Assembly: GCA_028551475.1 (NCBI GenBank) | Contig: CM052354.1 | Location: 13,018,785 to 13,082,784 of the forward strand | Direction: 5' to 3' | Source of the DNA: Casuarina equisetifolia | Lineage: Eukaryota > Streptophyta > Magnoliopsida > Fagales > Casuarinaceae | DNA length: 64,000 nucleotides | Shown here: positions 44,768 through 55,329 of the stretch, one piece after another | How positions within the stretch are numbered: the first letter of the stretch is position 1 | How the letters are laid out: each line of letters opens with the position of its first letter | The notes under the pieces: model-generated | The model's database searches: none | Told to the model about the DNA's origin: nothing | Seen by the model: only the letters and a program-made list of their open reading frames with translations | Made by a program: the position numbers and the translations under genes

Positions 44768-44961
44768 GGGGGGCGCCAGGCCCAAGCTTTAGTGCAACGC
44801 AAGGGCGACGCTTGAGGATCCCAGTAGCAAGCCACTGTGATGGATCCTCCCCCAAAAAAAATTAGATTAATATCATGTGGGTCGCTGACCCACGTATCAG
44901 ATATTAAACTGATAAGAACAGATACTACACTTGATCTTAGCCAAAAGGCCGAGAAAGGTAT
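44768..44961 (-). ncRNA. U2: U2 snRNA gene, copy 2
   Basis: A full-length U2 copy on the minus strand, the same length as copy 1, starting at 44961. The 5' stem-loop and branch-site recognition element are unchanged. The IIb stem is perfectly paired (GTGGGTC with GACCCAC) with a changed loop base. The 3' box CAATTCTAGTTAAAG is a very good match. The USE is strong, but the TATA region reads ACATAAAAC, weaker than in copy 1. Confidence 0.93.
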
Positions 44962-45025
44962 GCTTTGTTTTGGTGCTTCGATTGCGTTTTATGTCAACAC
45001 CCTCTCTAATAATTTATTACTTGAC

Positions 45026-45037
45026 CCATGTGGGACT
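45026..45037 (-). promoter_or_regulatory. U2 copy 2 USE
   Basis: AGTCCCACATGGG on the minus strand, about 65-76 bases upstream of the U2 start. Confidence 0.85.
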
Positions 45038-45059
45038 ACAATGTTGGGATAGGGATGGA

Positions 45060-45580
45060 GGGATTTGGGAGATTTATGGAAGAAAAGAGAAGTTTAAACC
45101 TTGACCTCCTATGTGATAAAGCTTCTAGATGTTATCAAATTGCTAGGACTTATGCTTATAGATTGGACTTTTTTCCACATCAAAAAAAAGAATGGGAAAT
45201 CTTAGCCATATAATATGGTTTAATTACTCATTCTGTTAATTTTTTGAGTTGAAATTTAAGTTTATAACAAATAATATTATAGTCAACTTATGACTTGACT
45301 TGATAACTGACAAGGGAGCTTGACCCAATGGCCAAAGTCCTAGTCTTAGCAACCCCCATCCTAAGCCTAAAAGAGATTGGCATGGGGCTAGTAGGAGAGT
45401 TTACTCACAACATGAGTGACATGGATTTAAATAAGAAGAAAATGTTATATGTTTATTTTTTCTTACATTAAGAAGGAAAAAACTTTACAAATTCTTTTTT
45501 TACTTAAAGTTTTTTAAGAGAAATAATAGTCTCATATTTTAAACATTTTTTTTTCAAGATTTTTGTTAGACCCTATAGCA
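45060..45580. other. Flank of U2 copy 2, partly homologous to the flank of copy 1
   Basis: Around 45165-45215 the sequence (CCACATCAAAAAAAAGAATG, then AGCCATATAAT) matches 44188-44225 beside copy 1, so the duplicated block extends past the U2 promoter. The rest shows nothing recognisable. A SINE-like A-box phrase near 45312 has no clear B box. Confidence 0.5.
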
Positions 45581-45587
45581 GCCTAAG

Positions 45588-47600
45588 AGGGGGGGGGGGG
45601 TGAATAAGGTTTCTAAAAAATTTCTTGTCTTTTTCGGTTTTGCTATGTGAGACAATTAACAATTATATGACAGAAAGTAAAACATTCACACAAAGACAAA
45701 TGATTTTTGGAAGGTTGTTTGGCTCAAGCCACCTTGATACCTACTCCACCCCACCTTAGCAACTTGCTAGAGTGACTCTTCTAATCAATTCACTAATTGA
45801 TTACAAAGGATATCTAATCCTTTACAAGAGATAACCAATCTTTCAAACCCGATTGCAAGTTTCTTATCCTAATATTACAAATTTTAAACTTAGCTTCTAC
45901 AATCTATGTAATATACAATTTAGAAGCTTCAAACAAGTGCTACAAAGCTATTACAAAATGATTTGGACAAAAGCTTTAAATTTCATTCAAGTTCTAACAC
46001 TATTCACTTGCAGAAAATCAACTTAATAACAATTTGCATTAAAGCACAACCTAATTTTCTAACAAGAATATTAAAACAATAATGACCTTAGATTAGAGTC
46101 ATCAAAATAAAAAACAATTTTGTGAGCTTGATGAGCTTGAGAAGAATGTGAATTTCTTGAATGAAGTTTGTTTTCTCTAATTTTCATCCACACCAATACC
46201 AATAAGCATTATGCTCTCAAATAACATAAAAAAGACTAACCTTTCACTTCCAAATAGTTGTTCTAACATCTTTGAAGCAAATCATACATTTTTCTCATTA
46301 GAGCTCTCTCTTTCCTTATTCTCTACCTGATTTCTTGCTTATATGAAACAAGAAAGATGAGACTTACTTTTTGTCTCAATCCTATTCAAAATCATTCTCC
46401 AAAATATTACCGTTTCATCTAGATTTTCAAGTTAATCATTCAGAGCTCTGTGGATGCAAAATAGGTCATGGGTTAAGTTTCTGGATTTCACTGGAATTTG
46501 CCTGAATCCTCTTCAATCTTGAAGTAAATCTTCAAGGGTAGTTCACAAATTAATAGATAGGCTTCTTGTTTGATAAACCCCTATGATTTCGGGTTCAAAA
46601 CAATTAGGTCATGGGTTGCGAAGAACATCTTAATCTCTTCAATTTGATCCTCTTTGAGTAGTGGGGTCATAGATTTTTGTTCATAGATTTCTTCTCCTCT
46701 TCGAGATCTACAAATCTATATGCCTTTTGACTTTAGAATAATTAGGTCATGGGTTGTGAAGAACATATTAATCTATTTAATTTGATCCTTTCTAAGTAGT
46801 GGGTCATAGATTTTTGTCCACAGATTTCTTCTCCTCTTTGAGATTTGCAAATTTATGTGCTTTTTGTTGTCATTGGAGTTATTACTAGTGGTAGATTTAA
46901 TTGGTAGGTCATGGGCAACGTCGAATGGGTTAAGCAACTGGGTTTTTGGTTGTGTGGGTTTTAGGTTGAGAAACAAGTCACATGGGTTAGAATGGGTTAT
47001 GTGTGCAGATCTCTAGGTTGCATAGAAATGGATCACATCCAAGTCTTCTGGGTTGGATCGCATGAACAATGTTGGGTCTAAGTTGCATTGGGCTTCACCA
47101 TTATGGGTTGTGTGTGCTACGCGAATTGGATCTAATGCTTGATTTTGCAAGTTGATGCTTTTAGGCTTCGGTCATGCAATGCATGTGCCTAGGTACACAA
47201 TTTCAGGCTTCTAGTTTTAGGTTGCATGTAAACAATCTATTTTCCCTACAAAATGGTCTAATATCATTTTTCTTATTTAAATCAATAAGTAAGCATTAAT
47301 TTTAATTAAAATATTTTCATATTATAATTCCTATTTGTCATCATCAAAATATTAATATATTCTAACAATTTTGAACATGACAAAGAAACTAAAGACAAGG
47401 GATTTAAAGAAATAAACATGAGTAGAGTTTTTCTATATCTTCACTTGTGTAAAGACTCAATCAAGTCATGCCTTTTGTAAATGGTTTTGCTTATCCTTAT
47501 TCATCTTTCCACTCATTTGAACATCATATGCATTCTACAAGTGCTGCACAAATAGTTAAAATATGCACCTCACAGTACTCTCCTCAAACAAATATTATCT
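45588..47600. mobile_element. Probable non-autonomous retroelement relic with G-run end
   Basis: It opens with AGAGGGGGGGGGGGTGAATA, a phrase recurring in plant dispersed repeats, followed by a GGCTCAAGCCACCTTGATAC-type block. No coding domain is visible. It contains a 138-bp tandem repeat (46602-46870). The right boundary is not defined. Confidence 0.4.
46602..46870. repeat. 138-bp tandem repeat, two copies
   Basis: Copies at 46602-46730 and 46740-46870 share AATTAGGTCATGGGTTG, TTTGATCCT and AGATTTCTTCTCCTCTT in the same order. A third, partial GGTCATGGGTTAAG lies upstream near 46470. Confidence 0.75.
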
Positions 47601-47609
47601 TGAAAAGAA

Positions 47610-49587
47610 GACTATTAAAGCTTATATAATGTATTTCAAATAACCAAAATCTTTGTTTTAGCTCATAAAAACTATTAAAGCTTATAAAAATCATACAAAT
47701 ATTTTGATGGTCTAAACAATCACTAATTTTGATGGACTAAAAAGATCATCTTAGTTTAGGATTGATGCCTATTTTAGAGCTTGAGTATTCATTTCAATTT
47801 GGTATGGTCACTGAAGCTTCATTTTTCACATGGGTCAAAAATAAAGAAAATATTAATATACTATTATAGATTAAATTTTTTGGTAAAAAAAGAAAATTTT
47901 GGTTATAAAAAAGATGAGAAAATTTTATTGGACTAAGTTAACCATAAAAATGCATGCAACCTTTTTAAGCATCTTAGAAAGATAATTGAGAAAAAAAAAT
48001 TAAAATAAAAGTAGTTTAGGGACATGAATTGAGTTTCCCTATATTTGATGAAAGCCCATTGCATCCTCAAAATTGGCATATAAGGAAAGTGTATGTATTT
48101 TATTTTCAAAAAATTCTTAGTACGAGATAAACAAAAGTTTAACATTGCTTAAACCTTATCTACTAATTCTTTTTATAAGAAAAAAATCAACTTAATATTG
48201 AATAAAATAAATTTTTTAATATGACATTAAAGTTTAAGTTTAAGAACAATATATCATTAACAAGAAGCCCACTTCCACATTAGTTGCGAAAGGATATGTT
48301 AAGAATAATATAATAAAAGTTTTAAATTGTATAAATCTTATTTAAGAATTCTCTTAAACAAATCAATATATTATTAAAATAATTTTTAAATAGGAATATG
48401 CTATGCAACTACCAAAAATACACATTTCTAACACTTTTCACATAAAATTTTTAGATTTTTTAAATTATTTTTGATATTCTCTTAATTAATAATTGCAGAA
48501 ACTTTTTCCTTTGCATAAATTAGTTTCTCTGAAAACTAGATGTTATTTCTATTTCTTGCTTTATGCATCCATCCACCCTTTATCGTGCCAATTCAATAGG
48601 TCTAATGAAAACTTCTACGAGTCATCAACCCCTTTTTTCCAAAGGCCACCACAACCAAGGCCAGACTACAACCACCAACCAATGCCCCCAACATCCCACC
48701 ACCGGTACCATTACAGCCCACGGCATGATCATATCTGCCACAGAAGCATCCATAAACAACACTTTCTCTGTAATCTCAGACTGAGGCTTTGCCTCAACTT
48801 ATCATCAGTACATGATAAACACAACAAATTGCTGTTTTCCAGACTTCAAAATTTTTACCATTGGTATCTTACAAAATAGCATCATATGTTGGCAGATTTC
48901 TTATTGTATTTTATCCTGAACTCTAGCTATGTTAGTATTTTATTATTCTGTCTATGTGGGACTAATGTACAGCTCGCCGCTGTTCAGGCCTGTTGCATAA
49001 GCTGCACTGTCCTGGATGTCGTCCTCTCATCCGAACTACATCTTTCAGGCTTTCAGTTTCCTTCTATTACATAAACACTACTCATCAATCTGAAAACCTA
49101 GGAACTTTGCTAGTGATGCAGCTCCTCACCTAGTAGCAAATTTGTTGTCTCAGATTTCTTTTCTATTCATTTATCTGTTTATCTTTGCATCTGTAGATTA
49201 CTCCCTTTGTAAGAAGCTAGATGAAAATCCAACTCTTATAACAGTTCGAAAGAAAAATTTACTATCCAAAGCCAAATCTCCACTTTTTTCCCCCGGATTT
49301 ATTTAGATGGATATACAGTTAAAATCTACTGTTGATGCTCTTAGAGAACATCAATCTGCTGAATGAAGAAATTAGCTTAACACAATCATGGTAAGTCATC
49401 ATAATCATTGGACAGGGAACAAAAGAAGCAGATTATAAAGTCCAAGACAAACTAGTCTTGAAATTCATTGTCCCCGTAAAGTCTACAATGAAAAATAACC
49501 AGTGGTGTCAAAACCCGTCAGCTACCTATTACCCTTTACATTATTGGATTCCATGATGAAGCGAATATCATTTTACTAAGACTTGAA
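47610..49587. other. Intergenic region with an orphan snRNA upstream element
   Basis: It is AT-rich to about 48480, then more complex. At 48952-48965 the phrase CTATGTGGGACTAATG is identical to the USE context of U2 copies 4 and 6, and the flank beyond it (TGTTGCATAAGCTGCACTG) matches the flank of the truncated U2 at 56764. No U2 body lies where it would be expected (about 48880). The rest holds no gene I can name. Confidence 0.5.
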
Positions 49588-49781
49588 AGGGTGCGCCAGG
49601 CCCAAGCTGCGGTGCTACGCAAGGGCGATGCTTGAAGATCCCAGTAGCAAGCTACTGTGGCGGATCCTCCCCTAAGAAAAATTAGATTAATATCATGTGG
49701 ATCGATGACCCACGTATCAGATATTAAACTGATAAGAACAGATACTACACTTGATCTTAGCCAAAAGGCCGAGAAAGGTAT
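49588..49781 (-). ncRNA. U2: U2 snRNA gene, copy 3
   Basis: A full-length U2 on the minus strand. The first ~60 nt, including GTGTAGTA, are the same as in copies 1 and 2. The IIb stem is GTGGGTC with GATCCAC (one G-U pair). Several changes fall in the 3' stem-loops (for example GATGCTTGAAGATCCC on the plus strand), so this copy is diverging at its 3' half. The 3' box reads CAAGTCTTAGTAAAA. The USE is at 49846 and a TATA-like CTAATAAAATA at about -25. Confidence 0.92.
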
Positions 49782-49845
49782 GCCTTGTATTATATTTTGA
49801 TCGTATTTTATTAGAAATCTAGCACCATTATGTTTTGTCATTCAA

Positions 49846-49857
49846 CCAATGTGGGAC
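49846..49857 (-). promoter_or_regulatory. U2 copy 3 USE
   Basis: AGTCCCACATTGG on the minus strand, about 66-77 bases upstream of the U2 start; the TATA-like element is at about 49804-49814. Confidence 0.85.
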
Positions 49858-49869
49858 TACACCTATAAT

Positions 49870-50235
49870 TTGCCTTAGTTTAGGCTGCACTTCCAGGTTG
49901 ATTATCTTATTCATTTTCCTTTCTAGTCCGTATCATAAGCTCCCAAGGAGTTTGTCGGTCGAAAAGTCCTCAGCACAAACTTAATAGATAAATCAAGAGC
50001 TTCCAAAATCCTCAGCACAAACTAAATAAAATATCAAATACACCCTTATATAATTAAGCAATTCCTATCCTCGGTGTTATAAAATTATTGGCCTGTCTTG
50101 TATTATTTATTAGAATTCCAACAATAAGCAAGAGATCTCATACCTTTCAAGTGAATGAGAAGATCAGTCAATGGTATCAAACTCACAGCAGATCACTTAG
50201 CCATAGCATGATACTTTAACTTGCCTCTGCACATT
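49870..50235. other. Flank between U2 copy 3 and unit A
   Basis: About 49880-49930 matches 56764-56818, the flank of the truncated U2. Nothing else is recognised. Confidence 0.5.
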
Positions 50236-51124
50236 ATTTGAGTCAATGTTGTTATGATTATAATTAGAAGGCCAGCAAAGCAATGCCTTGTCTACAGTCT
50301 AAGTAGCTGCTCCCATATGTAAGGTTGAGTAAACTTGAGAGCTATGTTTGACAAACATATACATATTCCAGTTAACTTTTGTGAATTGCGAACTTGTCTC
50401 TGCAGGTTGTATCATATCTTTTGAGGGCTGACAGATCACGCTACTGGAGAGCTGACTGGTTCCTGTTTTGACAGATCTAGAGCTGTGCTAATGCTGAGAA
50501 GCTCAATGGCGGCGGGGTTGATGTGGCTCACAAATCTTTGTGTTAGTGTGATGAGGAATAAATTCTGCCAAAGAGTTTGTAATCAACTTTGTTTCAGTTT
50601 GTTCCAGATACAGGGTCAGTCAAAGCTTGTGGTGCAGGAGATACGGTGCAGTAAAACTTTGACAGATAAGGGTGTATTTCTTCTTATAGAGAGGTTGCAT
50701 GTCCTTCTTGTTTGAGAAGTATGACTGAGAGTTGAAGTGTTGAAATCTGTAAGCTCTGTTCCGCCCATGGATGTAGGTAAACTTTGCTCAACCGCGTTGG
50801 TTCTGAATTCTCTGTGTATGTTTTCTGTTTTCATTTGTTACCTGCTCCATCTTTGTTCAAAACTACAAACAACTACTAGTCTGTTAATGTAAGTGGTATC
50901 AGAGAGGATGAGACAAATTGTACTACAGAAATGACATGAGTGTATAATTATCTTAACACCATCTCTAGGCTATTCTTCTCAGCACCCGGTGAAAACCACT
51001 TCATGCAACATTGCTGTCCAATATTTTTACAAAAATGATCAAAATCAACTCTTTACAATAATCTGTACCAAAAAGTTTCTATCCGAAATCAAGTAGAAGC
51101 CCATCTTTCAACTGAGAGTTGGAA

Positions 51125-51318
51125 GGGGTGCGCCAGGCCCGAGCTGTAGTGCAACGCAAGAGCGACGCTTGTGGATCCCAGTAGCAAGCTACCGTTGTGG
51201 ATCCTCCCCCTAGAAAAATTAGATTAATATCATGTAGGTCGATGACCTACGTATCAGATATTAAACTGATAAGAACAGATACTACACTTGATCTTAGCCA
51301 GAAGGCCGAGAAAGGTAT
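51125..51318 (-). ncRNA. U2: U2 snRNA gene, copy 4
   Basis: A full-length U2 on the minus strand. One base differs in the 5' stem-loop: U2 position 18 is C instead of U (51301). The IIb stem has changed on both sides and still pairs perfectly (GTAGGTC with GACCTAC). The 3' box CAACTCTCAGTTGAAAG is a good match, the USE is at 51384 and the TATA-like GAATAAATTA at 51341-51350. It starts the duplicated unit that also carries the intact purine permease. Confidence 0.93.
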
Positions 51319-51340
51319 GCTTAACTTTAATTTCAAACCC

Positions 51341-51394
51341 TAATTTATTCTAACCTCTGTTCTCTCGTATCATATTATATACTCCATGTGGGAC
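51341..51394 (-). promoter_or_regulatory. U2 copy 4 promoter: TATA-like and USE
   Basis: GAATAAATTA at about -23 to -32 and AGTCCCACATGG at about -66 to -76 are separated by 33 bp, the polymerase II spacing. Confidence 0.85.
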
Positions 51395-51861
51395 TAATGC
51401 ATGGTTTTGCTGTTGAATAACAAGTACTATCCAGATTATTGTCCTCGTCATCCATCGGTGTCTTACAAACAGATCCCTTTAAACACAATATCGAGTAAAC
51501 TTTACACCATTAGTTAACTGTATTAGGCAGTCTCCATCCCGACGATAAATTGTTAGGCTGCCAGCTTTGACTGAGCCTAAAAGAACTTGCGAGTCAATTT
51601 TGCTACGAAAACGAAAGCTAATGCGTGTGAACGGTTTTAAATGTGAAATGGCCGATATCGGCCTGGTTAAGTCGTCTGCTGATGAGATCGTTGAATTTTA
51701 GATAGGTGCAGCCAATGGGTGAAGAAAGCGTTCGCTGTAGCAGACAAAAGGTTGACCATTTTAAAGGTTGTAGATAAGACTGCATTAAACTTCCTATTAA
51801 AAGTACAGACTCTAAAAGAAAGATGAGTCCATCTATTTTGTTTGCTATTATCTGAATCCTC

Positions 51862-53383
51862 ATGGGGGTTGCTCAAGCTCTGCAACAAGAAACCGCTGGT
51901 TAGTCACTGACCCAACTCGCCTTTCCATTGTGAACATGTATACTTGTGGTTTTCTCTTTCTGTTTATCTCCTTAGGGTCTTATGGGAAAGTAGAATTCAT
52001 CAAACCAGGAATACTGAAGTTGTCTCTGGAAATCAGAAAATAGAAAGCTGTATCAATCTAACTCTTTAAGCGTGACTGTAGATTGTCATAGCATGTGAAA
52101 GGAAAGATTCGCAAATGGTTCTTGCAGTTTGTGCATCCATAAACCATGCTTTTCCATTGTGCATCCAGGATTATGTTTGGTTGAAATTCCATTTAAGGCT
52201 ATCACTGCTACTCAGACATGATCCAAACCTCGCTTGTTGCTCTGCACTTGTTCTTGACGCCATGAACTGCAACTTATATTTGGCTCCCATATCTGCTTTG
52301 TGTCTCTGGATAGGTGATGACACAGCGCAAAACTCACATAAGGGCTCCTCTCTCACCAACCTACAGCGATTTCCCAAACTCAAACATTATAAGTGGTGGC
52401 TTCGTGTGGCTTCTTACACCCTCTTTCTCCTTGGCGGCCAATCTGTAGCCACTCTCTTGGGAAGATTATACTATGATAAAGGTGGGAATAGCAAATGGAT
52501 GGCGACATTTGTTCAATCAGCAGGCTTCCCAGTTCTGCTTCCTCTTCTCTTTCTCTTCCCACCTGCCGTAGGATCCACCATAAACACTTCCTCTGCAAGA
52601 TCACCATCTCTCTCCACCCTTGCCTTCCTATACCTAGCTTTTGGCCTTCTCTTGACAGGAGACAACATGATGTACTCATACGGACTTTTATACCTACCTG
52701 TCTCTACGTACTCTCTACTATGTGCAACTCAGTTGGCCTTCAACGCCCTCTTCTCCTTCTGCCTCAATTCCCAAAAGTTCACCCCTTTGATACTCAACTC
52801 ATTGGTTCTTGTCACCATGTCGGCATCCCTTCTTGCAGTCAATGCTGACTCTGAAAACACAACAGCAGGAATCCCTAAAGGAAAGTATGCAATTGGATTT
52901 CTCTGCACGCTTGGTGCATCTGCAACATACTCGTTATACCTCTCCCTAGTGCAGCTATCTTTCCAAAAGGTAATAAAGAGAGAGACCTTCTCTGCTGTCC
53001 TGGATATGCAAATATACCCTTCCTTTGTTGCAACATGTGCTTGTGTTGTTGGACTGTTCGCCAGCGGTGAATGGAAAGTTTTGGGGAAAGAGATGAAGGA
53101 ATATGAAACAGGAAAGATATCCTATTTAATGACTCTGATTTGGACGGCTGTGACATGGCAAATTTCTTCAATAGGTTTGTTGGGGTTGATTTTTGAGGTT
53201 TCTTCTCTCTTCTCCAATCTCATTAGTACGTTGGCTTTGCCTGTAGTTCCCATTCTTGCGGTGATATTTTTCCATGAAAAGTTGGATGGGGTGAAAGTGA
53301 TTGCTCTGCTGTTAGCCGTCTGGGGCTTTCTTTCATACATCTACCAGCATTATCTGGATGACTCTAAATCAAAAGAAAATTAG
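51862..53383 (+). CDS. Purine permease (PUP10-like), intact
   Basis: Two exons, 51862-51898 and 52314-53383, join in phase to 1,107 bp, 368 aa, the usual size of plant purine permeases. These plasma-membrane or tonoplast carriers of the drug/metabolite transporter fold move adenine, cytokinin bases and related compounds with protons. The protein starts MGVAQALQQETAGDDTAQNS and has about ten hydrophobic segments. Family blocks include ATLLGRLYYDKGGNSKWMAT, GLLYLPVSTYSLLCATQLAF, LVQLSFQKVIKRETFSAVLD and PVVPILAVIFFHEKLDGVKV. A longer frame without the intron starts at 52115. I reject that start because the segment before the acceptor (TCTGGATAG) has stops in the two sister copies, so it is intronic. 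The gene faces away from U2 copy 4, and their starts are about 0.5 kb apart. Confidence 0.9.
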
Positions 53384-53494
53384 AAAACGAAACCGCTGGA
53401 AATGAGGCTTCAAGTGCCGTGGTAGAGATTTGTTGAAGGTGCGGATGTTAGAAAAAGGGAGAGTTCATAGAAGAAGCCAGGATGTGGCGGTGTT

Positions 53495-53648
53495 TCCTTG
53501 GCTTAATGGTACACTAAGGGCCTTGGTCTATAAGTTTGCCGGTCAGGTGTTTGGCTTAGTGGTACATAAGGGGCTTGACCTATAAGTCTACTAGGTGAGG
53601 TGTTCGAGACCCCTTCTCATAAGTCTTCAAAAAGTAAAAATAAAAAGC
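53495..53648 (+). mobile_element. tRNA-derived SINE-like insertion
   Basis: The sequence has an A-box TTGGCTTAGTGG (53551-53562), a B-box GTTCGAGACC (53602-53611) at tRNA-like spacing and an A-rich tail (AAAAAGTAAAAATAAAAAGC). A second A-box-like TTGGCTTAATGG lies 52 bases upstream, so the 5' half appears twice. No such insert is obvious at the matching place behind the permease in unit B. Confidence 0.55.
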
Positions 53649-54659
53649 CTTTCGAAAGAAGGAAGAACTCATATTACAATTGAGAAGAAAAACTGGCTCT
53701 ATTGATGACTCAACAATACATGTTCAAAAGTAAGGCTATGATCCTTCTTGATTGGCCATTGACCTCGTTCAGATAAGTATGTTATTTTGTTGTTATCACT
53801 TGTCATATCTATGGGCTCACGTCTACTTCTTCAGTCCTAGAATCCCAACGTGGAACTGCTTCAACAAACTCAAAGCCTTCTACAGTTTAGTCCTTAGACC
53901 ATAACTAAAATTGATTAATTTACATTTTCATTATTTATTAATAAATAAAGAACCTACTTTTTTTTAGTCACCAAATTTTTTTCTCCAAAAAATCCAGAAA
54001 ATCCTTCATTTTTTATTTTATTTTATGTTGTAATAAGATACAATACAAAAAAAAAAAAAATCTTAGCCATTTAGCTGTTTAGGGCAAAAAGGGTTCGACC
54101 TAAGTATAATGAGGCTGTTAATATTATCCTTAGACTTTGCACAAAGCATTCACATGAGTGCTAGAACATGAGGTAGGCTAAACATCTACGTTACCAGTGA
54201 TTTAATCTTTTTTTTCCCTTTTTTCTAAGTAGCTTTGTTGTTATAAGACTTTTTTGGTAACAACAATCACTAATCTTGCCTTGACAGCTTCACTCAACCA
54301 AAATAATAATACTAATAAAAAAAAACTACTACAACATATTTGCACCCAAAGACAAAAAAAATAGAAGTGTAATTTTCTAGATTTAGAGACCCAAAATCAA
54401 AAGAAAGTTACTACTTAAGCTAATTTTAATCTTTGCACTAGATGTAGTTTCTCATTGTTTGTCCCAATAAATGAGCCGAAGTGCATGTAGTTTACAAGCC
54501 AAATGGGACTTCCAGTCACCAAATCTTGAATCTTGCGTGGAAGTGAAGAAAGAAGGAAAATGAAATAACCGTGGAAGTGTTTGCATTTCAAACAACTTTT
54601 ACCGAGGTTCTTGTATACTATTTGTATAGGCGCTTGCACGAGTTTGAGTAGGAAGGAAA

Positions 54660-54925
54660 AAAAAAATCTCTTACAAAAGCAAGAAAAAGAAAATCTCTTA
54701 CTACAATATACTCTGTTAAGTTTGCTTGATGTGGGTGGGGGCTTGCCAACCCCACACTAGGGCTCCACCTACTGCCCACCCTACACTAGAGGGATAACAA
54801 TCACAAGCATGTTGGGTTAGGTTATGATTTGGCTCTAATACCACTTATTATAGATTTAGGTTCCATTCCAAAAAGTCAACATAAATTAGGAGGAGTAGCC
54901 AGTTTCCTTATATGGCTAGATCACC
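54660..54925. other. Repeat debris between unit A and copia relic
   Basis: Contains GGCTCTAATACCACTTATTA, a degenerate primer-site-like phrase of plant retroelements, and TCAACATAAATTAGGAGGAG, which recurs near 55690 as TCAACTCAATGGGAGGAG. Confidence 0.45.
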
Positions 54926-55320
54926 CTACTTGCCTTTCTGATGTGAGAGAATGAAGTCCGTTACACTTAACTTGGATCTTACAAGTGGACATAAGGTTTG
55001 TGCTAACAACTTGGTAAAAACAATGGTGAGCAATAAGCATGAAGGAACATACCAAGTCATAAGTGATTTGAGTGCAACTTTTTCCCTCACAATATGATAG
55101 TCTATAGCAATGTGTTTTGACTTGCCATAAAATATTAACTTGGTGGTGAGACGTAGTGTTGAGATATTTGTCACAAAATAAGATTGTTGGTGAATATTAT
55201 AACATGTTAAGATCCCTGTAGGAGAGACTTTGTGGTTGCATTACAAGTGCTCTGTATTTTGCCTTAACAAATGACCTTAAAACAATGGGTTGTCAACAAG
55301 GGTTCCATGATACACAATTA
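54926..55320 (-). mobile_element. Ty1-copia RNase H relic
   Basis: The minus strand reads TKLIFYGKSKHIAIDYHIVR then EKVALKSLMTWYVPS and LRSKLSV-like residues, the C-terminal end of copia polyprotein RNase H (family pattern TKHIEVDYHFVREKV...VPS...LADVFTK). Upstream, in another frame, SPTILFCDKYLNTTSHHQ continues it, so the copy is frameshifted and dead. Confidence 0.8.
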
Positions 55321-55329
55321 GCACCTAGA

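Larger units (their letters stand above)
50238..54650. repeat. Segmental duplication unit A (U2 copy 4 + intact purine permease)
   Basis: Collinear similarity with units B (57026-60130) and C (from 61540) covers a common left flank (GAGTCAATG...AGCAAAGCAAT), the U2 gene and the permease. In A and B it continues through a right flank with TTGTTTGTCCCAATAAA at 54455 and 60056. The left flank of A contains a tRNA-primer-like GGTATCAGAG near 50896. No coding function is seen in the flanks. Confidence 0.8.

Noticed and set aside
45305-45430. A possible SINE (A-box-like TTGACCCAATGG phrase)
   Set aside because: No convincing B box or A-rich tail at the right distance.
48493-48880. A 128-residue histidine/proline-rich plus-strand frame
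   Set aside because: No start context, low-complexity composition and no known domain; it lies in a region of decayed duplicates.
52115-52313. An N-terminal extension of the permease starting at the ATG at 52115
   Set aside because: The frame is open, but the sister copies B and C have stops in the same stretch, and a TAG acceptor at 52313 joins in phase to an ATG exon at 51862 to give the normal family length.
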